A stretch of DNA of 64,000 nt from Maritalea mediterranea (lineage in GTDB: Bacteria > Pseudomonadota > Alphaproteobacteria > Rhizobiales > Devosiaceae), in NCBI RefSeq assembly GCF_021568695.1, contig NZ_JAKGTI010000005.1, positions 46,860 through 110,859 of the forward strand, written 5' to 3'. The position numbers and the translations under genes were made by a program. Below are positions 7,635 to 16,071 of the stretch, in pieces (positions within the stretch are counted from its first letter, which is position 1; each line of letters begins with the position of its first letter). The notes beneath the pieces were generated by a model. That model searched no databases. It was not told the origin of the DNA and saw nothing but the letters and a program-made list of their open reading frames with translations.

Positions 7635-8945
7635 ATGTCAGCAAAAACCAACACCGCCGGATTGGCTGTTCGGCGGGCCGCGGCGCAGCGCCTGCAACTG
7701 GTGCTGACCGGCGCGCCCTTTATTCCGTTTGGCGCAGCAGATTTTGAAGACGGGCGCGAGCGGGCATTGGCCAATCGGCTGGTGACCACCGCACTGCGGC
7801 GGCACGGGCAGATCAATAAAGTGCTCGACAAGGTGTTGGAAAAAGGTACCCCCAAACGCGCAGGTCTGTTTGAGCCCGCCATTCGGCTCGGCATTGCACA
7901 GCTTTTGTTCTTGCCTGAACTGGGTGACCATGCGGCGTTGCATTTGGCGGTGGAAACCATCAAGCGCGACCGGCGCGCCTCGCGCTTTGCCAAGCTGGCC
8001 AACGCAGCCCTACGCAATGTGCAGCGGCAGGCGGAGAGCTGGCCGTTGCGGGCACAGGATCTGGTGCCGGACTGGATGTTTGCGCGCTGGACCAAGCGCT
8101 ATGGCGAAACCCAGGCCTTGCGTATGGCAGAAATGGTGTTGGACCAGCCGCCCCTTGATCTGGTGTTCAAAAAAGGCGTGCTGCCTGAACAGGATGAGGC
8201 GGGATTTGCGCACATTGCGCCGCTATTGCCTCAAAGCTATCGTCTTGCAGAGCGCGAGGCGAGCGTGGCAGATTTGCCGGCCTATGAAGACGGGCAATGG
8301 TGGGTGCAAGATTTGAGTTCAACCTTGCCCGCGCGGCTGGCCGGACCATTGGAAGGCAAGAAGGTGCTTGACCTTTGCGCGGCGCCGGGCGGGAAAACCG
8401 CGCAGTTTTGCGATTTGGGCGGGCTTGTGACCGCAGTCGAAATTGAAAAAGATCGGCTGAAACGATTGCAGGAAAATCTGACGCGGCTGAATTTCCACGC
8501 CAAATTGTTGGAAGCCGATGTCACCCAGCTGGATGGCGCGGGTGAATTTGACGTTGTGTTGCTGGACGCGCCCTGCAGCGCCACAGGCACTTATCGGCGG
8601 CATCCTGAAGTGTTGTGGCACCGCAAAGAACGTGATTTTGCCCAGCGGGCCGGGCTGCAGGCGGAAATGCTTGACGCGGCGGCGAAAAGGGTGGCCAAAG
8701 ACGGACAACTCATATATTGCACCTGTTCCTTGGAGCCCGAAGAGGGCGAGAATCAGATTGAACAGTTTTTGGATCGGCATCAAGAATTTGTACTGGCGCC
8801 CGTTCAGGCAGATGATTTGCATGGCTGGTCGGCACCGATTGATGTGAAGGGCTATGTGCGCGCTTTGCCTTGTCTTGAGTTGCCCAATGGGTGTACAGGC
8901 GGCACGGATGGCTTTTTCGCTGCCCGATTGCAACGTGTGGCATAA
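7635..8945 (+). CDS. rsmB: 16S rRNA m5C methyltransferase, RsmB/Sun family
   Basis: A 436-residue RNA methyltransferase. Residues 1-150 form a NusB-like RNA-binding domain. The C-terminal Rossmann domain has the S-adenosylmethionine site LDLCAAPGGKTAQ (about 245), the catalytic DAPCSATGTYRRHPE (about 310) and the second catalytic cysteine in YCTCSLEPEEGENQ (about 361). This two-cysteine arrangement is that of cytosine-5 RNA methyltransferases; RsmB modifies C967 of 16S rRNA in E. coli. It starts 6 nt after htpX and precedes the heparinase-fold gene and purH, a conserved order. Confidence 0.93.
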   Translation: MSAKTNTAGLAVRRAAAQRLQLVLTGAPFIPFGAADFEDGRERALANRLVTTALRRHGQINKVLDKVLEKGTPKRAGLFEPAIRLGIAQLLFLPELGDHAALHLAVETIKRDRRASRFAKLANAALRNVQRQAESWPLRAQDLVPDWMFARWTKRYGETQALRMAEMVLDQPPLDLVFKKGVLPEQDEAGFAHIAPLLPQSYRLAEREASVADLPAYEDGQWWVQDLSSTLPARLAGPLEGKKVLDLCAAPGGKTAQFCDLGGLVTAVEIEKDRLKRLQENLTRLNFHAKLLEADVTQLDGAGEFDVVLLDAPCSATGTYRRHPEVLWHRKERDFAQRAGLQAEMLDAAAKRVAKDGQLIYCTCSLEPEEGENQIEQFLDRHQEFVLAPVQADDLHGWSAPIDVKGYVRALPCLELPNGCTGGTDGFFAARLQRVA

Positions 8946-9042
8946 TCAACTCGATCTATTCAAAAACTGTTTGAAACGCATTTTGGGGGTCCATAGCCAG
9001 GGTCGCAAATGCTATCCTGTTGGCTAGAAAGAGTTTGGGGTT

Positions 9043-10704
9043 TTGAATTTGGTCATTGCGGCGGGGCAAATTTGGAAACGTGCATATGCGGCGGTGATGG
9101 ATTCCTTTGTCACCAGCCCCTTGTTCCGTTGGACATGGGCCAGCGGCCATATTGGCGTGGTGGCGTCCAAATTTGCCGAAGTTCGGGCGGCCGATCATTT
9201 CAGCATTAAAGACATGATGGCGGGGCGCTATGTGCTGGGCAACAAGCAGATCGATACCCAAGGCATCAGCCCGTTTGCGGTTGAACATGCGTCGCCAAAA
9301 TGGCTTGAGGAATTGCACAGTTTTTCATGGCTCTACCATTTCACCGCGGCCCGGGACGAAGGGGAAAAACGCTTTGCGATGACCTTGGCGCTCGATTGGG
9401 TGGCCCGCTATGGACAATATGATCCAAAGGTTTGGGACAGGGCAACGACTGCGCAGCGCGTGATCAACTGGGTCAAGCATTTCGAGGTGCTCACCTATGG
9501 GGCCAACGAAAGTCAGCGCGAAGCCATTGTATCATCGCTGTTGCGGCAAATTCAGTCACTCGAGGTGCGGCGCAGCTTTGAAACCCAACCTCATATACAG
9601 GCGCTGATCGAGCTTGCTTTGTTGGGGGCCGCCATGTCCTTGGGGCGGGACACCAACGATATCATCCTGATGATTGATCATTTGAATGATACATTGGATG
9701 CGCAGCTGAGCGATTTCGGGTTGCATTTGTCGCGTTCGGGTGCGGTGCATTTCAATCTATTGTTGAATTTGGTCAGCGTGCGGCAAGAACTGGCCACGTT
9801 TTCGCCTGAAGGCGCAAAGCGGTTTTTGGCGATCACCCGAAAAATGTATGCCGCGCTGGGCGCGCTGACCCTGAGCAATGGCGATCTGGCCTATTTTAAC
9901 ACCACTGGCCAAATTGCCCATGAGGACAGTTTGGCCTTGGCCGCACGCAGCGCCACAAAATCCGTATTTGGCGAATCGCGCATGATGGGCGGTTTTGGCA
10001 TCTTGCTCGGGGAAGAGGCGAAACTGATTGCAGACAGTGGCAAGCTGGCCTCCGCCGACATGGTGGGATTCATGATGGCCGGGGCAGGCAGTTTTGAATA
10101 TTCCCACCGCAATGATTTGATTGTTGGCAATTGCGGTCCTGGCGATGCAGATATGGGGGATGACGCGCAATTGTTCAGCCTGCCCGCGGCCCATTCCGCA
10201 TTGGAGTTGGATTATCACAACACCCCGCCATTTACCAACAAGAAGCTGATTTCTGACTTCATTGCCGCAAATGGCGATGGTCCTATGCAGCTGGATCGTG
10301 ACGAAAACAGTTTGGTGTTCAAAAATGCCGGCTATGAAGCATTGACCGGGGTGACCCATAAGCGCGTGCTGACGGTGCTAGCACATCAGGGAGACGCGCT
10401 GGTGGGGCAGGATATGCTGACTTGCGACTTGGCTCACAAGAATGCGCCGGATCAGTTCTTGTTGCGCTTTCATCTGGGGCTGGGTGTTGTGGCCGAGTTT
10501 AACGATGCAGGCAATATGATTGAATTGACTTTACGGTCTGGTGCCAAATGGCTTTTTCTGTATGAGGGCGCGACGGCCATGATTGAAGGCAGTGCGCGGC
10601 AAAATCTGCGTACCGGCCTGGCTCCAATTCAGCAAATTGTGCTGCATGGCACCATCCAGCCGCACATTGATGTGGCCTGGTCCTTTGTGCCCGAGGGGCA
10701 ATAA
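9043..10704 (+). CDS. Heparinase II/III family protein
   Basis: A 553-residue protein placed as the alphaproteobacterial heparinase II/III-like gene between rsmB and purH. The N-terminal half is an alpha-barrel-like region with HSFSWLYHFTAARDEG and WVARYG; the C-terminal half is beta-rich and has SFEYSHRNDLIVGNCGPG and AAHSALELDYHN, the usual family core, although somewhat divergent. The family cleaves acidic polysaccharides; members at this locus are of unknown substrate and could act on cell-surface glycan. No clear signal peptide is seen. The start is uncertain: TTG 9043 follows GTTTGGGG, and TTG 9049 is an alternative. Confidence 0.75.
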   Translation: MNLVIAAGQIWKRAYAAVMDSFVTSPLFRWTWASGHIGVVASKFAEVRAADHFSIKDMMAGRYVLGNKQIDTQGISPFAVEHASPKWLEELHSFSWLYHFTAARDEGEKRFAMTLALDWVARYGQYDPKVWDRATTAQRVINWVKHFEVLTYGANESQREAIVSSLLRQIQSLEVRRSFETQPHIQALIELALLGAAMSLGRDTNDIILMIDHLNDTLDAQLSDFGLHLSRSGAVHFNLLLNLVSVRQELATFSPEGAKRFLAITRKMYAALGALTLSNGDLAYFNTTGQIAHEDSLALAARSATKSVFGESRMMGGFGILLGEEAKLIADSGKLASADMVGFMMAGAGSFEYSHRNDLIVGNCGPGDADMGDDAQLFSLPAAHSALELDYHNTPPFTNKKLISDFIAANGDGPMQLDRDENSLVFKNAGYEALTGVTHKRVLTVLAHQGDALVGQDMLTCDLAHKNAPDQFLLRFHLGLGVVAEFNDAGNMIELTLRSGAKWLFLYEGATAMIEGSARQNLRTGLAPIQQIVLHGTIQPHIDVAWSFVPEGQ

Positions 10705-10854
10705 GCTGCCCGATTTGCCCGTATAGGGGCAAAAATGGCCAAAAGTGGTTTCAAAATTTGCTAGGGCGTGCTAGCGAGACGGCGAATTTTATGCGCTATG
10801 GCCCATTGTCATGGCGCAAATTCTGGCCAAGCGCACAAGATTGGGGGTCTAAAC

Positions 10855-12429
10855 GTGACCATGAAACGCGCCTTACTCTCTGTATCCGATAAAACTGGTA
10901 TTGCCGAATTCGCCCGGGGCCTTGTCGCCCAGGGGATCGAACTGGTCTCGACCGGTGGCACCCGCAAATTGCTGGAAGAAGAACAGATTTCGGTGATTGA
11001 TATTGCCGAGCTGACCGGCTTTCCCGAAATGATGGATGGGCGGGTGAAAACCCTGCATCCGAAAGTGCATGGCGGGCTTCTGGGCGTGCGGGACAATGAA
11101 ACGCACAAGAGCGCGATGCGCATTCACCAGATTTCGCCGATCGATCTTGTGGTGGTCAACCTTTACCCCTTTGCAGAAACCGTGAAAGCCGGTGCTGACT
11201 ATGAGACGGTGATCGAAAATATCGATATTGGCGGTCCTGCCATGATCCGCTCTGCCGCCAAGAACCACAATGATGTGACCGTGGTGGTGGATCCAGCCGA
11301 TTATGATGAGGTGCTGGCGCAGATTGCGTCGGAAGAGGGCATTAATCTGGCCACCCGCAAAAAGCTGGCGGCCAAGGCCTATGCGCGTACCGCAGCCTAT
11401 GATTCTGCGATTTCCAACTGGTTTGCCAAAGTGCTCGAGCATGACGATATGCCTTATCGCAGTTTTGCCGGCAAGCTGGATCAGGTGATGCGCTATGGCG
11501 AAAACCCGCACCAATGGGCCGCCTTTTATAAAGATGGGTCTGACCGGTTTGGCGTGGCCAGCGCCGAGCAGGTGCAGGGCAAGGCACTCTCCTACAATAA
11601 TATCAGCGATACAGATGCTGCGTTTGAGCTGGTCTCGGAGTTCGATCCCAAGGACCATGCGGCAGTGGCGATCATCAAGCACGCCAATCCATGTGGTGTG
11701 GGCCTGGGCGCAGACTTGTCCGAGGCCTATGATAAGGCACTGGCTTGTGATCCCGTTTCAGCCTTTGGGGGCATCGTGGCGCTGAACAAAGAGATTGACG
11801 AAGATGTGGCGCAAAAGATCATCGAGGTCTTTACCGAAGTGATCATTGCGCCCTCTGCAACGCCGCAGGCGCTGGCGATTTTTGAAAAGAAAAAGAATTT
11901 GCGACTTCTGCTCACCGGCGGCCTCGCCAATGTGAAAGAAGACGGGCTGATGGTGAAGTCGGTTTCTGGCGGCATGCTGGTGCAATCGCGCGACAATAAG
12001 AGCGTGCATGATTGTGAACTGAAAGTGGTAACCAAGCGCCAGCCAACCGAAGCGGAGATGGCCGACCTGAAAGTCGCGGCCATTGTGGCCAAGCATGTCA
12101 AATCCAATGCGATTATCTATGCAAAGGATGGGGCAACGGTTGGCATTGGCGCCGGGCAGATGAGCCGGGTCGATTCCGCCCGCATCGCCCACCGCAAGTC
12201 CAAAGACGCGGCGAAAGCCCAAAAGCTTAAAGGCGCACTGACCAAGGATTCAGTTGTGGCGTCAGACGCCTTCTTCCCCTTTGCTGATGGGTTGAAATCC
12301 GCTATTGAGGCCGGGGCCACTGCGGTGATCCAGCCGGGCGGTTCTATCCGCGATGATGAGGTGATTGCCGCGGCTGACGAAGCGGGCATCGCCATGGTCT
12401 TCACCGGCATGCGCCACTTCCGGCATTGA
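10855..12429 (+). CDS. purH: Bifunctional AICAR transformylase/IMP cyclohydrolase
   Basis: A 524-residue enzyme for the last two steps of IMP synthesis. The N-terminal MGS-like cyclohydrolase domain opens [19 protein letters not shown] with STGGT near residue 35; the C-terminal transformylase domain has [23 protein letters not shown] (with the catalytic Lys-His), [13 protein letters not shown] and the end [15 protein letters not shown]. Length is normal. GTG 10855 is chosen because GGGGG lies 7 nt upstream; ATG 10861 is the next choice. It ends an rsmB-heparinase-purH series, although the 150-nt gap before it may hold its own promoter. A strong terminator follows at 12501. Confidence 0.97.
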   Translation: MTMKRALLSVSDKTGIAEFARGLVAQGIELVSTGGTRKLLEEEQISVIDIAELTGFPEMMDGRVKTLHPKVHGGLLGVRDNETHKSAMRIHQISPIDLVVVNLYPFAETVKAGADYETVIENIDIGGPAMIRSAAKNHNDVTVVVDPADYDEVLAQIASEEGINLATRKKLAAKAYARTAAYDSAISNWFAKVLEHDDMPYRSFAGKLDQVMRYGENPHQWAAFYKDGSDRFGVASAEQVQGKALSYNNISDTDAAFELVSEFDPKDHAAVAIIKHANPCGVGLGADLSEAYDKALACDPVSAFGGIVALNKEIDEDVAQKIIEVFTEVIIAPSATPQALAIFEKKKNLRLLLTGGLANVKEDGLMVKSVSGGMLVQSRDNKSVHDCELKVVTKRQPTEAEMADLKVAAIVAKHVKSNAIIYAKDGATVGIGAGQMSRVDSARIAHRKSKDAAKAQKLKGALTKDSVVASDAFFPFADGLKSAIEAGATAVIQPGGSIRDDEVIAAADEAGIAMVFTGMRHFRH

Positions 12430-12500
12430 TAATCTTGTGGCCGTCCCGGCCCTGAGCCGGGACCAACATTTTTGTGGTAAGGAAGTCGCGAGTAAGATCA

Positions 12501-12530
12501 GTGGGGCATTTTTTACTGCCCCGCTTTTTT
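12501..12530 (+). terminator. Rho-independent terminator of purH
   Basis: GTGGGGCA (12501-12508) pairs with TGCCCCGC (12517-12524), including one G-T pair, around an 8-nt T-rich loop and is followed by six T residues. A second, smaller hairpin (8-bp GTCCCGGC / GCCGGGAC, 12443-12463) lies between the purH stop and this terminator. Confidence 0.9.
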
Positions 12531-12534
12531 AACG

Positions 12535-12990
12535 CTTGTGCGACGCAGGCTGGCTGGCGTCCATGGTGCCCCGGCTCCTATTTTTGCCGCCACCGGACAT
12601 TGCGTGTCTGTCCCCGGCACCCCCGGCTTTATTGCGCGCCGCCACCGCTCGCTTCGCTCCCGTCCCCGGCAGCTCTTCCATTTAAGGCGCCGCCGTCGCT
12701 CACAGCGCTCGCTATCCCGGCACCCCCGCCATTTTTCACGCGCCGCCGTCGCTCACTGCGTTCGCTACCCCGGCACCCCCGCCAATGGGTGTCACGCTTT
12801 AATATTATGCAGGGTATCGCCACACCCCCTCACGTCATTACCGGACTTGATCCGGTAATCCATGTAGCGGTGCCGGTTAGGCGAATACACTTATGGTGAG
12901 TACCTTTGCCGATGCTGCTTGGACCCCTGATCAAGTCCGGGGTGACGGTGGTTCGTATAAATGCATCGAATAGCCGTGAGACAAATCAAA
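12535..12990 (+). repeat. Composite intergenic repeat, copy 1
   Basis: This gene-free stretch between purH and the exported-protein gene is built from modules found again at 14262-14716 and, inverted, at 52140-52668. Module A is a G/C-rich unit of about 45 bp (GCCGCC followed by GTCGCTCACTGCG, then CCCCGGCACCCCC), present about three times between 12610 and 12782. Module B holds a perfect hairpin, 9-bp arms ATTACCGGA and TCCGGTAAT at 12837-12859 with a CTTGA loop, then ATCCATGTAGC. Module C holds a related hairpin around 12926-12944 read on the other strand. The copy ends GCATCGAATAGCCGTGAGAC at 12963-12982, close to the end of copy 2. Small open frames across module A encode only Arg/Ser/Pro-rich repeats and are not genes. 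Confidence 0.85.
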
Positions 12991-13009
12991 CCATCAACCG
13001 CGCGCGAAA

Positions 13010-13558
13010 CTATCCCCCATATTCAACCGGCTCGTTCGCGCAATCAAAGTCGAATGCCATTGCATCGGCAAGATCGCGGGCAATCTGGTTGGCGTTTTTG
13101 TATTTGCGGGCATCGACGCGGGCGATTTGGCAGGTATTGCCTTGATCAATCTTGGTCACCACAAGGGTTTGTCCTTCGGGGCCGCCCTCATTGTCGGTGT
13201 AGTAGCGCAGGATAGTGGCATAGGGCCGCCAATCGCCGGTGCGGTTGGTGAGACGCCACTCAATCTTTTGGCCAATCGTATTGAAGGGGCCAAGGGTTTG
13301 ATAGGCGGCTTTTTCGTCCGCTGCATTGAGGCCGTAGCTCACGAAGAAACGCAAATCACCTTCGGCAATCATCACCGGCACACCGCGCCAGCCCGGGCAG
13401 GCAAAGGTGGCGCCAAAGTCATCGGCGTTGATGATGGTGCATTGGGTTAAGTCGGTGTCGGTATAGGCCACATCAATATCTGCTGCCAGCGCGGTTGTGC
13501 CCACCCCGATCATCAAAAGGCCCGACAAGGCCAGTCGTTTAAAAGCGTTTTGTGCCAT
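13010..13558 (-). CDS. Hypothetical exported protein
   Basis: A 182-residue protein I do not recognise. It has a clear Sec signal peptide (MAQNAFKRLALSGLLMIGVG, cleavage probably after ALA near residue 25), so it is periplasmic or secreted. The mature part contains four cysteines (in TQCTI, TFACPG, NTCQI and FDCAN), consistent with disulfides, several Trp/Tyr and no known catalytic motif. The start at 13558 is set by GGAGG five bases upstream. It stands alone between two copies of the composite repeat, transcribed divergently from ppa. Confidence 0.75.
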   Translation of the reverse strand: MAQNAFKRLALSGLLMIGVGTTALAADIDVAYTDTDLTQCTIINADDFGATFACPGWRGVPVMIAEGDLRFFVSYGLNAADEKAAYQTLGPFNTIGQKIEWRLTNRTGDWRPYATILRYYTDNEGGPEGQTLVVTKIDQGNTCQIARVDARKYKNANQIARDLADAMAFDFDCANEPVEYGG

Positions 13559-13672
13559 TATCTCCTCCAAAATCAATCCAAAGCGCCGCTGAAAACTGAT
13601 TATGGCTTGCAATCGCGGCGAGGGCTAGGCATTAGTGCTGGCAATTGTTCAATATGACCGATGGAGACCATA

Positions 13673-14206
13673 ATGGATTTGAACGCAATTGGCGCCGGCA
13701 AAAACCCACCGGAAGAAATCAATGTGGTGATCGAAGTGCCGGTGGGCGGCGAGCCAATCAAATACGAATTTGACAAAGACAGCGGTGCGATCTTTGTGGA
13801 CCGCTTTTTACACACCCCGATGCGTTATCCGGGCAATTATGGTTTTGTGCCCAACACGCTTTGCGGTGATGGCGACCCACTGGATGTGGTGGTGATGAAT
13901 TCCCGCCCGATCATGCCCGGCGCGGTAATCAAATGCCGTCCGATTGGTGTGTTGATCATGGAAGATGATGGCGGCATGGACGAGAAATTGTTGGCCTTGC
14001 CGATTTCAAAGCTCACCAAATCTTATGAGAACATCAAAGATGTGACCGATCTGCCTGAGATTGAAGTGAGCAAGGTGGAGCACTTCTTCAAGCACTATAA
14101 GGATCTGGAACCCGGCAAATGGGCCAAGATCGAAGGCATCAAGGGCGTTGATGAAGCCCGCAAAGTGATCATGGATGCGGTAGCGCTGGCGCAAAAAGAA
14201 GGCTAA
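13673..14206 (+). CDS. ppa: Inorganic pyrophosphatase (family I)
   Basis: A 177-residue soluble enzyme that hydrolyses pyrophosphate and so pulls biosynthetic reactions forward. Family I metal and phosphate ligands are visible: [17 protein letters not shown] near residue 30, [23 protein letters not shown] (split here as [11 protein letters not shown] and [10 protein letters not shown]) with the Asp cluster near 65-70, and [11 protein letters not shown] near the end. ATG 13673 is used, with GGAGA six bases upstream; ATG 13661 is in frame but lacks a site. A textbook terminator follows at 14235. Confidence 0.97.
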   Translation: MDLNAIGAGKNPPEEINVVIEVPVGGEPIKYEFDKDSGAIFVDRFLHTPMRYPGNYGFVPNTLCGDGDPLDVVVMNSRPIMPGAVIKCRPIGVLIMEDDGGMDEKLLALPISKLTKSYENIKDVTDLPEIEVSKVEHFFKHYKDLEPGKWAKIEGIKGVDEARKVIMDAVALAQKEG

Positions 14207-14234
14207 CGCTTTTTCCTGGCGTTTAAGTTGTTGA

Positions 14235-14260
14235 GGCGGGCGTTGAGCCCGCCTTTTTTT
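14235..14260 (+). terminator. Rho-independent terminator of ppa
   Basis: GGCGGGC (14235-14241) and GCCCGCC (14247-14253) form a perfect 7-bp stem with GTTGA loop, followed by seven T residues. The composite repeat begins immediately after it. Confidence 0.95.
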
Positions 14261-14261
14261 G

Positions 14262-14716
14262 TGGCATTTTTTACGCGCCGCCGTCGCTCACTGCGCTCGC
14301 TACCCCGGCACCCCCGGCATTTATTGCGCGCCGCCATCGCTCACTACGTTCGCTACCCCGGCACCCCCGCCTCTTTTTTGCGCCGCCGTCGCTCACTACG
14401 TTCGCTACCCCGGCACCCCCGCCTATGGGTGCCCCGATTTGTTACTGTGCCAAGCTTCACCCCCCCCCTCACGTCATTACCGGACTTGATCCGGTAATCC
14501 ATGTAGCGGTTATGTTGGACACGGCAGTTCGAATCTTGCGCCAACGCTGTTTGGACCTTGGATCAGGTCCGGGGTGATGTCGGTGGGTGGGGCGATGGCA
14601 GCGACAAGATCTGTAAGGAAAAAGAGTGGACGAGCGCAGCGAGGACCCCGGCCAACTTTTTGGCCGCGCCGTCGCAGGCCGATGCGCAGCATCGATTAGC
14701 CGCGAGACAAAACAAA
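14262..14716 (+). repeat. Composite intergenic repeat, copy 2
   Basis: This is the most complete copy in the same orientation as copy 1. Module A (GCCGCCGTCGCTCACTGCG, then CCCCGGCACCCCCG) occurs three times at about 14274-14319, 14328-14371 and 14380-14423. Module B hairpin is at 14476-14498 (same 9-bp arms and CTTGA loop as copy 1). Module C (GGATCAGGTCCGGGGTGATG) is near 14560. Module D, absent from copy 1, runs from GGACGAGCGCAGCGAGGACC (about 14628) to GGCCAACTTTTTGGCC (14650-14665). The copy closes with GCATCGATTAGCCGCGAGAC at about 14689-14708, at the 3' end of the MFS gene. No gene is supported here. Confidence 0.85.
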
Positions 14717-16069
14717 TTATTTCTTCGTCACAAACAACAATCCGACCGCCCCCAGCACAAACAGCGCGATGATTGGGGTGATGCCGATTTGTTGGGATTG
14801 GCTCCAGCTGGTGACCACGGCGATGCTTAAAGGGGCGATGAAGCTGGTGGCGCGGCCGGTGAGGGCGAACAGGCCGAAGGCTTCACCCACTTCGCTTTGG
14901 GGCACTTGCCGCACCAACAACGTGCGGGAGGCGGCTTGCAACGCCCCGCCCGCGCCGCCAATGATGGCGCCGGCAATATAAAAAATGATTAGCGGGATGT
15001 TGCTGTCTGGCTCAAGCTGAATGGTGAAAAGCGCATATTGCTGGGTGGTGGAGACGACGATCACACAGGCCAGAATCAGCAGATAGCAGCACGTTGAAAC
15101 CACCGCTTTGGGGCCAAAATTCTTGTCGGCAAAGGCACCGATGGTGGCGCCAATGGCGCCGGACAGGGCGGCGATGATGCCGAACACGCCGATCTGAATA
15201 GTGCTTAGACCCAGCATGCCGACAGCGTAGATGCCGCCAAAAGCATAGAGACCATTGAGGCCATCGCGGTAAAACATGGAGGCGAGCAAATAGGCAAAAT
15301 AGCTTTTGCGTTGCGGCAGGTTTTTGAGGGTGGTGCCCAGCTTGCGCAACCCCTTTTGGATCGCGTTTTTGGTGCGCTCGATTTTCGGCGCGTCGGGCGT
15401 GAACAGGAAAAGCGGGATAATGAAGATCAGATACCAGATGGCGGTGAGCAGGCCGGAGGCGCGGTCCCCTTCGTGCAGCATCGGATCAAGGCCGAAAATC
15501 GGGCTGAGGCCGACCAAGGTGGTGCCGGTTTCCGGCGAGGCGGCCATAAAAGCCAGAATGATGAGCAGCGTGAGGATGCCGCCGACATAGCCCAAAGCCC
15601 AGCCAAAGCCGGAGAGAAGGCCCAAGTCCTCATCCTTAATCAGGTTGGGCATCATGGCGTTGTTGAAAATGGTGGCAAATTCAAAGCCGATAATGGCGAG
15701 AAACACGCCGACCACGGCAAACAGGACGCCATTTTCCGTGCCCGGGGCGGCGAAAAACATCAAGCTGGCGCCGATGATGGCAAAGATTGAAAAGAACGCG
15801 ATATAGGGTTTGCGCGGCCCGGTGGTGTCGGACATGGCGCCCAAAACGGGGGCCAGAATCGCGATCACGAAACCACCCAGGCCGATGGCATAGCCCCACA
15901 TGGCCTGGCCATCCACGGCATTGGGGCTGAGATGGGCGGCAAAATAGGGCGCGAAGATAAAGGTGAGGATCAGCGTGTGAAAGGGCTGCGCCGCAAAGTC
16001 GAACAACATCCAGGAGAATTGCCCGACACGTGTGGGTGTCGGGCGGGGTTGCGACGCAAATTCGCTCAT
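14717..16069 (-). CDS. MFS transporter, UMF1-like family
   Basis: A 450-residue inner-membrane protein with about 12 hydrophobic helices. The opening WMLFDFAAQPFHTLILTFIF, the segment GAMSDTTGPRKPY after helix 2 and an intracellular helix rich in Lys/Arg in the middle match the UMF1 group of the major facilitator superfamily (related to fungal vacuolar Atg22-type permeases). Substrate is unknown; amino-acid efflux is a reasonable guess only. It begins 2 nt after the stop of the NAD-glutamate dehydrogenase gene, so the two are almost certainly co-transcribed, which hints at amino-acid metabolism. Confidence 0.85.
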   Translation of the reverse strand: MSEFASQPRPTPTRVGQFSWMLFDFAAQPFHTLILTFIFAPYFAAHLSPNAVDGQAMWGYAIGLGGFVIAILAPVLGAMSDTTGPRKPYIAFFSIFAIIGASLMFFAAPGTENGVLFAVVGVFLAIIGFEFATIFNNAMMPNLIKDEDLGLLSGFGWALGYVGGILTLLIILAFMAASPETGTTLVGLSPIFGLDPMLHEGDRASGLLTAIWYLIFIIPLFLFTPDAPKIERTKNAIQKGLRKLGTTLKNLPQRKSYFAYLLASMFYRDGLNGLYAFGGIYAVGMLGLSTIQIGVFGIIAALSGAIGATIGAFADKNFGPKAVVSTCCYLLILACVIVVSTTQQYALFTIQLEPDSNIPLIIFYIAGAIIGGAGGALQAASRTLLVRQVPQSEVGEAFGLFALTGRATSFIAPLSIAVVTSWSQSQQIGITPIIALFVLGAVGLLFVTKK

Positions 16070-16071
16070 TT

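Noticed and set aside
12538..12899. Arg/Ser/Pro-rich open frames in several phases over the repeat region (also near 14228-14497 and 52351-53064)
   Set aside because: They translate repeat units in all frames (R-R-R-S-L-R-S and P-R-H-P-R patterns), have no ribosome sites and do not match known proteins.
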